Notes: generated from the letters alone by a model not told the origin. A stretch of DNA of 64,000 nucleotides from Aeoliella straminimaris (GCF_024054565.1 NZ_JAMXLR010000003.1:62001-126000); one strand, 5' to 3'. Counted from the stretch's first letter, positions 26,203 to 36,671 are shown. Numbers and translations: made by a program.

Positions 26203-27138
26203 TCACGCGACCTGCGACACGCACTCTTTCATGTAACGAATGCTGTCAATTGCCAGCTTCTCGGGTCCGGGGGTATAGTCGAACACTTCGACCGACACCC
26301 ACTTGTCGTACTTCACGTCTTTCAGTGCCTGGAAGATTGGTACAAAGTCCAGCTCGCCAAAGCCGGGTCCTTGGAGGTTGGGATCGTTGGCGTGGAAGTG
26401 TCCAAACCAATCCTTGTAGCGATGAATCACCTCGGGAATCGGCTCCGGCTCCATGGCCCACATCGCTTTGCAGTCGATCATCATGCCAACGTTAGGCGAG
26501 TCGACCATCTTCACCAGGTGGACCGCGCTGCGGGCGTCCATCAGGAAGTTTGTCTCCCAAGGGGCGAGTGGCTCCATCAGCACCTTGACGTCCGTCTCCT
26601 CCAGCACGGGCACCGCCGCTTGCAGCGTTTCGGTTGCATTCTGGTAGGCTTGAACCAGGCTCATGGTCGTAGGACGGCTACGCTGCATGGGCGAACCGAA
26701 GATCATCACTTCGCCACCCAACTCGCGACAGAAGCGGGCCAACTCTCCCAGGTAATCGCTGGTACGCTGACGGACCGCTTTGTCGTCGGTGGTCAGGTGC
26801 AGGCCTTCGGTCTTCGAGAGAATCCAATGCAGTCCACACACCTGGATGCCCGCCGCATCGGCCGCCTTCCGCAGGCGAGTCCGTTCGGAGGCCGAAATCT
26901 TGGTGACATCGGTGTTGAGAGTGAACGGCGCGATCTCAACGCCCTGGTAGCCGCACTCGGCGGCAAACTGAAAGATCTTCTCCTGCGGCCATTTCAGGTC
27001 GAAGAAGGTCTCGTTGCAGATAGAGAACTTGGTTGGCTTGGCAGATTCGGCGGCCATGGCTGGTTTCATCCCCACGGTTGCCGCTGCGGCAACCGCGGCG
27101 GCTCCTTTCATAAAATCGCGACGCGTTGCTTGATCCAT
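26203..27138 (-). CDS. Sugar phosphate isomerase/epimerase family TIM-barrel protein, Tat-exported
   Basis: A 311-residue protein with a twin-arginine leader (ATRRDFMKGAAAVAAAATVG) and an AP endonuclease 2-like TIM barrel of the hydroxypyruvate isomerase/epimerase type. Barrel segments are FAAECGYQGVEIAP, LLEETDVKVLMEPLAPWETN, VGMMIDCKAMW and HFHANDPNLQGPGFGELDF, where histidine, glutamate and aspartate would bind the metal. Such Tat-exported epimerase-like proteins are common in planctomycetes and linked to sugar oxidation in the periplasm. AGGGGGT precedes the start. Confidence 0.9.
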   Translation of the reverse strand: MDQATRRDFMKGAAAVAAAATVGMKPAMAAESAKPTKFSICNETFFDLKWPQEKIFQFAAECGYQGVEIAPFTLNTDVTKISASERTRLRKAADAAGIQVCGLHWILSKTEGLHLTTDDKAVRQRTSDYLGELARFCRELGGEVMIFGSPMQRSRPTTMSLVQAYQNATETLQAAVPVLEETDVKVLMEPLAPWETNFLMDARSAVHLVKMVDSPNVGMMIDCKAMWAMEPEPIPEVIHRYKDWFGHFHANDPNLQGPGFGELDFVPIFQALKDVKYDKWVSVEVFDYTPGPEKLAIDSIRYMKECVSQVA

Positions 27139-27317
27139 GATCGGACCCCCTGTGGAACGAGTAGTGTGGTGCAGGAGAAGCTAGCCCTTAGACAAGTTGC
27201 CGTCTGCTATGCTCGTTGCTCTCCAGCCCTGTGTCAAACGAGTCCTTTCGGTCTGATGATCTCCCTTCGGCGTCGAATCTTGTCAAACGCGGCACGTAAG
27301 TTCGAAGTGGTGGCCCC

Positions 27318-28397
27318 TTAGTGCAAGCCCTGAGCAGCCAGCCAGCGCTCCGCATCTAAGGCCGACATGCAGCCTGTGCCGGCGGCCGTAATGGCCTGGC
27401 GGTAGTAGTCGTCCGCCACGTCGCCCGCAGCGAACACGCCCTCGACGCTGGTGTTGGTACGGAACGGCACCGTCCACTTCAGGTACTTCTTCTCCGTCAT
27501 ATCGATTTTGCCTTCCAAGAAGGCAGTGTTCGGTGTGTGGCCGATGGCGACGAACATACCGCCTGCTTCCACTTCGCGATCTGGTTCGCCCACGGTGGAC
27601 GTGAGCCGCACGCCCGTCACGCCATCGCTTTCGGTTCCGAGCACTTCGCCCACTTCGGTATTCCAGAGGATGTCGATCTTCTCGTTTTTCATCGCCCGCT
27701 CGGCCATGATCTTTGAGGCGCGGAGTTCGTCGCGGCGATGGATCATGTAGACCTGGCTGGCGAACTTCGATAGGTAGTCGGCTTCCTCCACAGCCGAGTC
27801 GCCACCGCCGACCACGACCAGCGGCTTGTTGCGGAACCGAGGTAGCGCCCCGTCGCATACAGCACAGGCGCTGACGCCGTGGTTCTTGTATTTGTTCTCC
27901 GACTCCAGTCCCAGGTAGTTCGCCCGCGCCCCCGTGGCGATGATCACCGCTTCGGCTTCGACCTCTTCGCCGCCGAGACTCTTGAGCTTGAACGGCCGGT
28001 CGCTGAAATCGACGTCTTCAATGTCATCGGTGATGATGCGGGTGCCAAAATTCTTAGCCTGCTTGCGCATCAGGTTCATCAGCTCGGGGCCGCTGCAACC
28101 TTCCTTCTGGTGCATGTCGGCCAGCCAGGCATTCTCTTCGTCCAATGCACCACGGAGGTAGTGGCTCAAGTCGCCGGCGGGAAAGCCCGGGTAGTTCTCG
28201 ACTTCGGTGGTCAGATTCAACTGGCCCAGCGGCAAAGTACCGTCCTGGCGGTTCTCTTCCGTAACCGCTCCTTCGAACACCAAGGGCTCGAGGTTCGCAC
28301 GGGCGGTGTAGATGGCGGCGGCCCAGCCGGCGGGGCCGCTGCCGACGATTACAACTTTCTCTGGCACAACATTATCCTCTGCTGCAGGGTAGGACAT
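27318..28397 (-). CDS. trxB: Thioredoxin-disulfide reductase
   Basis: A 359-residue flavoprotein that transfers electrons from NADPH to thioredoxin. FAD-binding [29 protein letters not shown] is at the N-terminus, the redox CxxC is CAVCDG, and the NADPH motif is [15 protein letters not shown]. The C-terminal FAD motif is [31 protein letters not shown]. The start at 28397 ([14 protein letters not shown]) is chosen over a TTG at 28439. It is a single gene. Confidence 0.96.
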   Translation of the reverse strand: MSYPAAEDNVVPEKVVIVGSGPAGWAAAIYTARANLEPLVFEGAVTEENRQDGTLPLGQLNLTTEVENYPGFPAGDLSHYLRGALDEENAWLADMHQKEGCSGPELMNLMRKQAKNFGTRIITDDIEDVDFSDRPFKLKSLGGEEVEAEAVIIATGARANYLGLESENKYKNHGVSACAVCDGALPRFRNKPLVVVGGGDSAVEEADYLSKFASQVYMIHRRDELRASKIMAERAMKNEKIDILWNTEVGEVLGTESDGVTGVRLTSTVGEPDREVEAGGMFVAIGHTPNTAFLEGKIDMTEKKYLKWTVPFRTNTSVEGVFAAGDVADDYYRQAITAAGTGCMSALDAERWLAAQGLH

Positions 28398-28594
28398 CGA
28401 AGCCCGCATTATAGGTGCGCCGGCACTAAGGGTAAACAAGCCGCGGGATCGGGCGACTGGTTTGCGGAATTGAGGATCGCCATTTGAGGTAGTTGCCTAA
28501 CTGCGCGTTTTCGCTTGTTCGGCCACCCGGCACCGCGTTATCATGCACGTACGAGTCTTTAATCACTTCTCTGACCCTATTCAGACTGCCTTCG

Positions 28595-30427
28595 ATGCTC
28601 ACCATTGCCGTCGCAATTGGTTCCTTTTTTGCGTTCATCGTTGCGTATAACACGTATGGTCGCTGGCTGAGCCACAAGATTTTCGCCCTGGACGATTCCC
28701 GCACGGTGCCCAGCCACGAGTTGCGGGACGATGTCGACTACGTGCCCACCAAGCGATCGGTGGTGTTCGGTCATCACTTTACCAGCATCGCGGGAACGGG
28801 GCCCATCGTCGGGCCGGCGATTGCCGTATTCTGGGGCTGGTTGCCAGCCCTGCTATGGGTGGTGTTGGGATCCATTTTCATCGGCGCCGTCCACGATCTC
28901 GGCGCATTGGTGGTCAGCCTCCGCAACCGCGGCCAGACCGTGGGCGAGATCGCCGGGCGCGTGATTTCGCCCCGGGCCAAACTGCTGTTCCTGTTGATCT
29001 TGTTCTTTGCCTTGTCGGTAGTGATCGCCATCTTCGGCCTGGTGATTGCCAACATCTTTGCCCTCTATCCTTCCTCGGTGCTCAGCGTCATCGTGGCCGT
29101 ACCTGTGGCAATCGCCGTGGGCTTGTTGGTTTACCGTGCCAACGTGGGGCTGTTGTGGCCATCCCTGGCGGCGCTGTTCATCCTGTACGCTGCGGTTTAC
29201 CTCGGCACCTATGTTGAGTTCCTCCAGATCAAATTACCGACGATCGGAACCTATGGCACTCCCGTCGTGCTCTGGACAATATTGCTCCTGATCTATTGTT
29301 TCGCAGCGTCGGTGCTGCCCGTGTGGCTGTTGCTTCAGCCGCGCGATTACGTGAACAGCCACCAGCTGCTGGTGGCGCTGGCGTTGCTGGTGGGCGGCTT
29401 AGTCGTGGCTGCGGCGCAGGGCAAAGCAGAACTGCAAAGTGCCCCGGCCATCGCCCAGGAGGTACCTATCGATGCGCCGCCGATGCTGCCGTTCCTGTTC
29501 ATTACCATCGCATGTGGAGCGTGCAGTGGTTTCCATTGCCTGGTCTCCAGCGGTACCACTAGCAAGCAACTCAACTGCGAAACCGACGCCCAGTACGTGG
29601 GCTACGGCAGCATGCTCTTGGAAGGCGCCCTGGCGGTGGTGGTCATCCTGGCGTGCTGCGCGGGAGTCGGCATGGGCGTGAAAGGGGGCACCGGCGACGA
29701 GCAACTCACCGGTCGCGCCGCCTGGCAAAGTCGATACCAACCCAAAGTTGTCACGACCGTTAATGCCGATGGCACCGAGGTTCGCAGCGGCGGTTGGGCC
29801 AATCAGAAGTTGCCCCAATTGGTGGGCGCGTTTGTCGATGGTGGCGCGAACTTTGTCTCAACCCTGGGCATTCCTCTGGCGCTCGCCACGGCCATCATTG
29901 CGGTGCTGGTCGCCTGCTTCGCCGCTACGACGCTCGACACGGCCACGCGGCTACAGCGGTACGTCATCCAAGAACTGGGCGCCTCGCTGCACATGCCGCC
30001 ACTGACCAACAAGTACGCGGCCACCACAGTGGCCGTGGTGACGGGTGGAGCGATTGCCATGATGCCGAATTCGCTCGGCGAGATCGGCAAGGGCGGCCTG
30101 TTGCTGTGGCCTCTGTTCGGGGCCACCAATCAACTGCTGGCCGGGCTGGCGTTCCTGGTGCTGGCATTCCACCTTCGCCGCCGCAACATCGCCACCTGGT
30201 TTGTCGTGGCCCCCATGGCAATGATGCTGCTGATGCCGGCCTGGGCAATGGTGCACAACCTGACGCATGACTGGCAAGGCAACTGGCTGCTGATGAGCTT
30301 CGGCATCGGCATCCTGGCCCTCGAAGCATGGATGATCGTCGAAGGACTTCTCACCTGGCGCCGCGCGGCGGGAGTGCTCGAGCCAAGCTTGCCCAGCGTG
30401 GGCGCCATGGCGGGTGGCGGAAAGTAG
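28595..30427 (+). CDS. cstA: Carbon starvation protein CstA family transporter
   Basis: A 610-residue membrane protein with many hydrophobic helices and the CstA N-terminal signature YNTYGRWL...DDVDYVPTKRSVVFGHHFTSIAGTGPIVGPAIAVFWGW. Further family blocks are GSIFIGAVHDLGAL, FHCLVSSGTTSKQL and DTATRLQRYVIQEL, then ALAFLVLAFHL-like terminal helices. CstA-type proteins import peptides or pyruvate in enterobacteria. The ATG at 28595 starts directly at the first helix, while the TTG at 28493 is upstream of the conserved start. No clear Shine-Dalgarno. Confidence 0.95.
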   Translation: MLTIAVAIGSFFAFIVAYNTYGRWLSHKIFALDDSRTVPSHELRDDVDYVPTKRSVVFGHHFTSIAGTGPIVGPAIAVFWGWLPALLWVVLGSIFIGAVHDLGALVVSLRNRGQTVGEIAGRVISPRAKLLFLLILFFALSVVIAIFGLVIANIFALYPSSVLSVIVAVPVAIAVGLLVYRANVGLLWPSLAALFILYAAVYLGTYVEFLQIKLPTIGTYGTPVVLWTILLLIYCFAASVLPVWLLLQPRDYVNSHQLLVALALLVGGLVVAAAQGKAELQSAPAIAQEVPIDAPPMLPFLFITIACGACSGFHCLVSSGTTSKQLNCETDAQYVGYGSMLLEGALAVVVILACCAGVGMGVKGGTGDEQLTGRAAWQSRYQPKVVTTVNADGTEVRSGGWANQKLPQLVGAFVDGGANFVSTLGIPLALATAIIAVLVACFAATTLDTATRLQRYVIQELGASLHMPPLTNKYAATTVAVVTGGAIAMMPNSLGEIGKGGLLLWPLFGATNQLLAGLAFLVLAFHLRRRNIATWFVVAPMAMMLLMPAWAMVHNLTHDWQGNWLLMSFGIGILALEAWMIVEGLLTWRRAAGVLEPSLPSVGAMAGGGK

Positions 30428-30457
30428 GCACCTGGCCTCCACATCGTATAAACCAGA

Positions 30458-31534
30458 CTATTCCGCCTCGCTGGTGGGCACTTCCCCAATGGCCACATGA
30501 TGCTCTTCGATTTCGTCGAGCACTCGAATGGCCTTGCGACCCTTGAACGCACCGATGGACGTGTGGAACTTCGGTTGCCCTTCCACACGCAGCACCAGCG
30601 GCTTGTGGATGTCTTTCTCGGTGGTCACGATGTCGCCGACGCGAAGACCGATCAAGTCGGCCGTGGAGATGTTCGTATCGGCCAGATCGACGATCAGTTC
30701 CACCACGGCGCCGCCGATCTGGTCGGAAAGCCGTTGGATCGACTCGCGGGTGGCGGGGCGTTTGCTGATGGCCACCCAACTGTTGGCGCTTAGCTTGTTG
30801 CCGATTCGCTCGATAGAGTTGAACGGGATGCACAAGTTCATCATGCCCCGAACGCTGCCCACCGTCAGCTCGAAACTGATGAGCACCACCACTTCGTTCG
30901 GCGGGACGATCTGCACCAGCTGAGGGTTGCTCTCCACGCGGTCGACGCTGAGCTCCAGCTCCAGCACGTTTTCCCAAGCCCGCCGCATCTCGGTGAGAAA
31001 TAAATCGGTAATCCTGCCTACAAGTCGCAGCTCAATTTCGGTCAGCGGACGACGGGCGGCTGGCGTGGGCGTGTTGCCGCCGCCCAGCAAACGGTCGATG
31101 ATGGGAAACAGCAACGAAGGATTGATATCCAGTATCAACTGGCCTTCGAGCGGCTTGGCCGTGATCAAGTTGAAGCAGGTCGGGTTCTCGAGACTGAACA
31201 CGAACTCGCTGTACGTGAGCTGATCGACGCTCGTGAGCTTTACCTCGACAATGGAGCGCAACATGGCCGAAAGACCCGCGCCAAAGTTGCGCCCGAAGCC
31301 CTCGTGCATTGTCTGCAGGGCACGCATCTGCTCCTTACCGACGCGCTCGGGGCGTTTGAAGTCGTAAGGTGTGATTTTTTCCCGCGGCCGCATCGGCACG
31401 GGGCCGGCGGCCGGCTTGGCAATGGGTGGCGTTGTCGAGGCGGCTGCAGCAGATTCCTCTGCAGAGCTCACCTGAGCCACCTTTGCTTCACTCAGCAGGC
31501 TTTCAACTTCCTCTTGGCTAAGTATGTCGCCCAT
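30458..31534 (-). CDS. fliM: Flagellar motor switch protein FliM
   Basis: A 358-residue component of the flagellar C-ring that binds phospho-CheY and sets rotation direction. The N-terminal CheY-binding segment MGDILSQEEVESLLSE is followed by a flexible Ala/Pro linker. The FliM middle domain starts at TPYDFKRPERVGKEQMRALQTMHEGFGRNF and includes LDINPSLLFPIIDRLLGG. The C-terminal SpoA domain is VVELIVDLADTNISTADLIGLRVGDIV. A run of eight C lies about 18 bases before the start codon. No other flagellar gene is present in the window. Confidence 0.96.
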   Translation of the reverse strand: MGDILSQEEVESLLSEAKVAQVSSAEESAAAASTTPPIAKPAAGPVPMRPREKITPYDFKRPERVGKEQMRALQTMHEGFGRNFGAGLSAMLRSIVEVKLTSVDQLTYSEFVFSLENPTCFNLITAKPLEGQLILDINPSLLFPIIDRLLGGGNTPTPAARRPLTEIELRLVGRITDLFLTEMRRAWENVLELELSVDRVESNPQLVQIVPPNEVVVLISFELTVGSVRGMMNLCIPFNSIERIGNKLSANSWVAISKRPATRESIQRLSDQIGGAVVELIVDLADTNISTADLIGLRVGDIVTTEKDIHKPLVLRVEGQPKFHTSIGAFKGRKAIRVLDEIEEHHVAIGEVPTSEAE

Positions 31535-31582
31535 CGTGCCAATCCGTTAGCAGGGGGGGGATTAAGGGTGGCCTGGCAGCGA

Positions 31583-32857
31583 TCAGCTTCGCACCTGACC
31601 CGTTCCTTGCACCACGTATTTGTAAGTCGTCAACTCGTCGATGCCGCAGGGCCCCCGGGCGTGAAACTTATCGGTGCTGATACCGATCTCCGCCCCCAGT
31701 CCGAACTCCCCGCCATCGTTGAACCGCGTGCTGGCGTTGATCATCACGGCCGAGCTATCCACCTGGTCGGTGAACTGCCGCGCGGCTTCAAGGCTGCGGG
31801 TCACGATGGCGTCGGTGTGGCCCGATCCGTAGCGGTTGATGTGGGCCATGGCCTCGTCGAGCGATGCGACGACCTTGGCCGAGATCACAGGGCCCAGGAA
31901 CTCGGCGGCATAGTCTTCTTCGGTCGCCGGCTTGGCGGCTTCGATCCATTCGCAGGTGCGAGGGCAGCCACGCACTTCGACACCCTGAGCGGCAAATGCC
32001 TTGCCCATACGGGGCAGGAACTCACCCGCCACGTCGGCGTGCACCAGCAGCGACTCGCAAGCGTTGCAGACACCCATTCGCTGGCACTTGCTGTTGAGAA
32101 CGATGGCTTCGGCCATCTCCAGATCGGCGTCGGCATCCACGTAGACGTGGCAGTTGCCGTCGAAATGCTTGATCACCGGCATCGTGGCTTCGGCCACCAC
32201 GCGGCGAATCAATCCTTCGCCACCGCGGGGAATCGCCACGTCGATCAGATCGTTCATCTTCAGGAAGTGTCCCACGGCGGCCCGGTCGGTGGTGCTTACC
32301 AACTGCACCGCGTGCTCGGGCACACCATGCTGCTTGGCCGCCTTCGCCAACAGATCGACAATCGCCCGGCTGGAGTGGATTGCTTCCTTACCGCCGCGCA
32401 GAATCACGGCATTCCCCGCCTTGGCGCATATCGCGGCGGCATCGGCCGTTACGTTGGGGCGTGACTCATAAATAAAGAACACCACCCCCAACGGCACTTG
32501 AACCTTGTTGATTCGGAGGCCGTTAGGACGCACCGTCGAATCCATCACGCGGCCAATTGGGTCGCCGAGTGCGGCCACTTCCTCCAGCGCCTTGGCGATG
32601 CCCTCGATGCGATCCTCCGACAGTCGCAGCCGATCGATCATCGCATCGGTCAAGCCGTAACCGGGGGCGGCTTCGATGTCCTGGGCGTTGGCCTCGAGGA
32701 CTGCACCGCTCTCCTCCCGAAGCAACTGTGCCGTGGCATTGAGCCAGGCAATCTTGGTCGCACCGGTTAGCGACGCCATCGCTCGCGACGCCTCGCGCGC
32801 TTGTTGGGCGACGGTGCGGGTGTAGGTTTCCAGATCGAGTTGCGCTGCGGTCGACAT
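31583..32857 (-). CDS. proA: Gamma-glutamyl phosphate reductase
   Basis: A 424-residue NADPH-dependent enzyme making glutamate-5-semialdehyde in proline synthesis. Diagnostic motifs are [42 protein letters not shown], the catalytic cysteine region [15 protein letters not shown], and the C-terminal [42 protein letters not shown]. Length is standard. It lies between folP and fliM on the same strand with short gaps. Confidence 0.97.
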   Translation of the reverse strand: MSTAAQLDLETYTRTVAQQAREASRAMASLTGATKIAWLNATAQLLREESGAVLEANAQDIEAAPGYGLTDAMIDRLRLSEDRIEGIAKALEEVAALGDPIGRVMDSTVRPNGLRINKVQVPLGVVFFIYESRPNVTADAAAICAKAGNAVILRGGKEAIHSSRAIVDLLAKAAKQHGVPEHAVQLVSTTDRAAVGHFLKMNDLIDVAIPRGGEGLIRRVVAEATMPVIKHFDGNCHVYVDADADLEMAEAIVLNSKCQRMGVCNACESLLVHADVAGEFLPRMGKAFAAQGVEVRGCPRTCEWIEAAKPATEEDYAAEFLGPVISAKVVASLDEAMAHINRYGSGHTDAIVTRSLEAARQFTDQVDSSAVMINASTRFNDGGEFGLGAEIGISTDKFHARGPCGIDELTTYKYVVQGTGQVRS

Positions 32858-32947
32858 ACCGTTTTTATCTGTATTTGTAGAGGGCGGAGGAGTATCGCCA
32901 GTTTTGCCAGCGGGGTCAACGCTGGTTGGCAGGTAATTGTGGAGGAG

Positions 32948-33841
32948 CTAAGCCAATCCACCCGTGGCGGCGAATGCTAGCACCGCTTCGCGGGCCGGGC
33001 GGACGTCGTGCACGCGGATCACCTGCACGCCCTGGCGGGCGAGTGACACGGCCGCCCCCACGGTGGCGGGCAGGCGGTCGGCGCTTTTGTCTCCCACAAT
33101 TTTACCCAAAAATGCCTTGCGGGAATGCCCCACCAACAGCGGGCAGCCCAAATTGTGGAACTCGATGCAGTTGGCCATGAGCTTCAGATTGTGCTCGTGC
33201 GATTTACCAAACCCAACGCCCGGATCAAGACAAATTCGCTCGCGGTCGATGCCAGCGGCCAGCAGGGCGTCTCGCCGCTGGAGCAGGTAGTTATAGATCT
33301 CCGGCACCAAATCTTCGTATTGCGGGTTATCCTGCATGGTCTGCGGCGTGCCCTGCATGTGCATGGCGCACACCCCCACCCCGGTCTCCACGGCCAAGGG
33401 CAGCATCTCGGGGTCGCCCTCCAGGCCCGAGATATCGTTGATGATCTCCGCCCCAGCGTCGATCGCCGCGCGGGCTACTGCCGCCTTGCTGGTGTCGATG
33501 GAAATCGGCACACTCGTCTCTCGAGCCACCTGCTCGATCACCGGTACCACTCGGCGGATCTCCTCGTCCGCCGACACGGGATCGGCATAGGGCCGGGTGC
33601 TCTCGCCGCCGATGTCCAGGACATCGGCCCCCTGCTCCACCAGGTCGAGGGAGTGTGCCACGGCCGCCGACGCAGCGAAGAATTCTCCCCCGTCGGAAAA
33701 GCTATCGGGCGTGACGTTTACAATGCCCATCCACAGCGGCAGCGGCGGCAACTGCAGCGTGCAAGTCCGCAACTTCCACACGGCGGCCCGGGGCGACACC
33801 GGCCGAATAGGGAACGAGTTCGATGAGAAAGGATCGGGCAT
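32948..33841 (-). CDS. folP: Dihydropteroate synthase
   Basis: A 297-residue TIM-barrel enzyme condensing p-aminobenzoate with dihydropterin pyrophosphate in folate synthesis. Motifs are MGIVNVTPDSFSDGG, DIGGESTRPYADPVSADEE, PISIDTSKAAVARAAIDAGAEIINDIS, DPGVGFGKSHEHNL and VGHSRKAFLG. The start at 33841 is an ATG; a TTG 36 bases upstream is less likely. About 45 residues precede the first conserved motif, slightly long for the family. Confidence 0.97.
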   Translation of the reverse strand: MPDPFSSNSFPIRPVSPRAAVWKLRTCTLQLPPLPLWMGIVNVTPDSFSDGGEFFAASAAVAHSLDLVEQGADVLDIGGESTRPYADPVSADEEIRRVVPVIEQVARETSVPISIDTSKAAVARAAIDAGAEIINDISGLEGDPEMLPLAVETGVGVCAMHMQGTPQTMQDNPQYEDLVPEIYNYLLQRRDALLAAGIDRERICLDPGVGFGKSHEHNLKLMANCIEFHNLGCPLLVGHSRKAFLGKIVGDKSADRLPATVGAAVSLARQGVQVIRVHDVRPAREAVLAFAATGGLA

Positions 33842-33895
33842 ACGACTAAGCGTAGTCCAGCCTTGCGATCCAGCCAAGCGACGCCCTGAGTGTCG

Positions 33896-34420
33896 CTACC
33901 AGCTCTCTTCCATCGAACCCACAATCTGCTGGGCCAAGCGTTCGATGGCTACCTGCTGGCTAGAGGAGACCGTTTGGCCCACGGCCGGCGCCAACAACGA
34001 TGTTTGGCCCACGATCTCCGGCGGCATCGGGAACACCTGGGGACAAGCCGCGTAGCCGGAGCGGCGATGGTTGACGAAGGTCACCTCGGCCCGCAGGCGA
34101 TTCTCAGCAGCTCGAACCTGATCGAAGGCATCTTCGACCGTGGTGCGGCGAATATCGTTCTGCAGGTGCACCGTCAGAACGGCGTCTGCCGATGGGTTGC
34201 CGACCACTTTGTAGGGAGTCTTCAGTTCGATCTCGTTGACGATCGCCTCGGTCAGTCGCTCGCCCAGATCACGGCGGTAGCTGTCAGATTCGATCATCGG
34301 CACGTAGATGGTGCGGATGTCCGGCGCGTACAACGATTCGGCCCCCATGCGATAGGCAGCGCAGCCCAGCGATGCCAGGCCACAGGCGGTAATCAGCAGC
34401 AGGGTGGAGATTTGTCGCAT
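33896..34420 (-). CDS. LptE-like LPS assembly lipoprotein
   Basis: A 174-residue lipoprotein with leader MRQISTLLLITACGLASLGC, the last cysteine being the lipidation site. The body matches the LptE family (GAESLYAPDIRTIYVPMIESDSYRRDLGERLTEAIVNEIE and the later DAVLTVHL). It would plug the LptD barrel in lipopolysaccharide transport to the outer membrane. It follows the BamD-like gene by about 50 bases on the same strand, a logical pairing of two outer-membrane assembly factors. Confidence 0.87.
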   Translation of the reverse strand: MRQISTLLLITACGLASLGCAAYRMGAESLYAPDIRTIYVPMIESDSYRRDLGERLTEAIVNEIELKTPYKVVGNPSADAVLTVHLQNDIRRTTVEDAFDQVRAAENRLRAEVTFVNHRRSGYAACPQVFPMPPEIVGQTSLLAPAVGQTVSSSQQVAIERLAQQIVGSMEESW

Positions 34421-34469
34421 GAAGTGCTGCAATCGTGTTGGGCGTAGCCGGTGCCGATGGGGCAGCCAG

Positions 34470-35849
34470 TTAGCGCAACAAGGTGCTGTCATCGTCTTTT
34501 TGCTCAGGAGCCTCGTTATCGCCGCGCGAGTCGCGCAGTTCGGGCACACGAGCAACGCGTGTCCGCTCGGGGTTCTCTGGGAACATGTCGATCAGCCATT
34601 TGACGGGCTCTTCCGGCACGGCTGGCTCGTCGGCAATTTGGGCCAGGCGCGTGCGGGCGTCGGCCGCCAGTTGCGATTGCGGGTGCTTACGCAACACTTC
34701 GGCGTAGTACACCTTTGCCGAACCGTATTGCCCCGTGTTCTCGTAGTGCCGGGCCATCGACATATCGCGTTCCACAATGGCGCGGGCCACTTCGCCCTGC
34801 GTTTCGCGCAACCGCTCGCGTTCTTCAGCGTTCAACTGTCGCGAAAACTGGTTGCCCAGTTGCTTGGCCAGTTTCTTGGCTTCCTCGAGCGGCGCCCCAT
34901 CGTATTCCGGCCCCTGGTACTTCCGCAGTTTCGTTTGCAGCCCCAGCAGATGCGCTTCGAACTGGAAATCGCTGCGGGGGTACTGCTGCCGCAGCAGTTC
35001 GTAGTAGTGGTCGGCGTCGCCAAACCGGCCCGTGCGGAAGTGAATTCCAGCAATGGCCATGATCGAATCGTCCGCTCGCGGACCGGTGGGATCGTACAGT
35101 TGGATGTCTTCGTAGGTCTTCACGGCGTGGCCCATCGTGTCGAACCACGGCCGAGTCTCGTCGATGAGGTTGGGGGTCACCGCCCAATGCGGTTCGTGCT
35201 TCTGGTGTTGTTCCCAGTACTGGGCGATGGCCCACATCCGCTCGATCACACTGTCGACTTGCGCCGAGTTGGGGTACTTGTCTAACAGCTCGACGTACTT
35301 ATCCCGCGCGTCGATGTACTTATCGTCGTAGAAGTAGCAATTGGCCTCCTGGTACATGGCCTGCTGCTCGAGCGTCGAATTGGGCCAACGGCTGGCCGCT
35401 TCGGAGAATCGTTTAGCGGCCCGGCGATACTTCTCCTGGGCATACAATTCCTGCCCCGCCTGGTAGGCGTCCGTGGCCTTCTGCTGATTCGGTCCCAGCC
35501 CCACGGCCTCCTTGGCCTTGCTGTATTGTTTCTTTGGATCGAGCCCCGGCAGCAGCCCTTCGTGGGAGTTCTCTTCTCGCGAGAAGACGAGCGCTTCTTC
35601 TGCCATGGGGGCATCCATCGGCTGACCATGGCTGTCGTAATAGCCTGGCGCACCCTCTACCTGAAAGCCTTTTCCGACGACGTACTCGGCTTTGTTTTTA
35701 TTTTTCTTCCACCACTCCTTGGTTCCCGGTTTGGCTGCCGCACCAAACGTAGGCATGCTAGGCATACGTGTTGGCAACGAACTGCAGCCGCACGCTGTAA
35801 ACAGCGTCAGGGCCAAGACCGTAGTGAGTAATCGGTTGAGACGAGTCAT
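34470..35849 (-). CDS. TPR lipoprotein, BamD-like outer-membrane assembly factor
   Basis: A 459-residue protein with a lipoprotein-type leader (LTTVLALTLFTACGC) and several tetratricopeptide-like helical pairs. Examples are GQELYAQEKYRRAAKRFSEAASRWPNSTLEQQAMYQEANCYFYDDKYIDARDKYVELLDKYPNSAQVD, followed by further repeats to QLAADARTRLAQIA. The segment around residues 125-400 resembles BamD, which helps BamA fold beta-barrels, but the protein is about twice the usual length. AGGA precedes the ATG at 35849. The C-terminal tail is acidic. Confidence 0.85.
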   Translation of the reverse strand: MTRLNRLLTTVLALTLFTACGCSSLPTRMPSMPTFGAAAKPGTKEWWKKNKNKAEYVVGKGFQVEGAPGYYDSHGQPMDAPMAEEALVFSREENSHEGLLPGLDPKKQYSKAKEAVGLGPNQQKATDAYQAGQELYAQEKYRRAAKRFSEAASRWPNSTLEQQAMYQEANCYFYDDKYIDARDKYVELLDKYPNSAQVDSVIERMWAIAQYWEQHQKHEPHWAVTPNLIDETRPWFDTMGHAVKTYEDIQLYDPTGPRADDSIMAIAGIHFRTGRFGDADHYYELLRQQYPRSDFQFEAHLLGLQTKLRKYQGPEYDGAPLEEAKKLAKQLGNQFSRQLNAEERERLRETQGEVARAIVERDMSMARHYENTGQYGSAKVYYAEVLRKHPQSQLAADARTRLAQIADEPAVPEEPVKWLIDMFPENPERTRVARVPELRDSRGDNEAPEQKDDDSTLLR

Positions 35850-35966
35850 AAATCCTGCGAACCATCGGTGGAAGGACCGAAGCACGACCGCACAGCTGGT
35901 CGTAAGACAAGGCGGGGGAAGTTAGTCCACTGGTCGCAGCGGCGTCAAGTGCAAACTGGGCCGCAG

Positions 35967-36584
35967 CTACCTTGCAGCCAATTGCCGCCGGCCCGGCTCG
36001 TCCCAAGGATCGGCCGCGGGTTGCGGAACGCCTACCGTGGCGGGCTCTTCCGACTCGGGGAGATCGCCTGGCAACGGGAAGGCGTAGATTGCTAGCACGA
36101 AGAACATCACGCTGCCAAACGCCAGCTTGCTCACCGTGCCCCAGAATCGCCCCTTGGCGGCCCCCACCGCGATGTTGCCTGCTTGCTGAACGCTGGCTTT
36201 GCCACCAGCCAGTTCGAGCATGCCGGCACCGATGGCTGCGCCCAGGATGGCCCCCAGGACGGGCCCCACGATTGGCACTGGCACGCCGATGATGCCCCCG
36301 GCGACGCCCCCCACGACGGCTCCGGTCACTCCTCGCCAGGTACCGCCGGCGTTCTTGCTGCCGGCCGCGCCTGCCAGGAACTCCGCGATCTCCGACCCCA
36401 ACGCTAGCGCTGCTACCACGGCCACCGCCTGCCAGCCCAGCACCGATCCCCCGGTGGCCAGCGAGAAGCCCACGGCAGCCGCGACCATCAGCCACAGCCC
36501 GGGCAACCCCAGCACGCTAATGGCCAATCCCGCCAAGGAGATCAGCATCAACAGCACGTAGTACAGCAGGTAGAGCCAGAACAT
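35967..36584 (-). CDS. DUF456 membrane protein
   Basis: A 205-residue small membrane protein of the DUF456 family. A first hydrophobic hairpin (LISLAGLAISVLGLPGLWLMVAAAVGF) is followed by the family block ALGSEIAEFLAGAAGSKNAGGTWRGVTGAVVGGVAGGIIG. Glycine-zipper helices (GPVLGAILGAAIGAGMLELAG) and a last helix before a Pro-rich tail come after. Function unknown. A TTG at 36620 is an alternative start. Confidence 0.9.
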   Translation of the reverse strand: MFWLYLLYYVLLMLISLAGLAISVLGLPGLWLMVAAAVGFSLATGGSVLGWQAVAVVAALALGSEIAEFLAGAAGSKNAGGTWRGVTGAVVGGVAGGIIGVPVPIVGPVLGAILGAAIGAGMLELAGGKASVQQAGNIAVGAAKGRFWGTVSKLAFGSVMFFVLAIYAFPLPGDLPESEEPATVGVPQPAADPWDEPGRRQLAAR

Positions 36585-36671
36585 ACAGAATAGAACCAAT
36601 CCGCGAGTTACTACGACCAATCGTATCGAACATCAAGAAGTCGCGACATGGGCCTTGGCACGTTCGGGCAC

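Noticed and set aside
26194-27321. Open frame of 375 codons on the plus strand
   Set aside because: Antisense to the Tat-exported TIM-barrel gene; no motif.
31304-32464. Open frame of 386 codons on the plus strand
   Set aside because: Antisense to proA and the fliM 5' end; a coding shadow.
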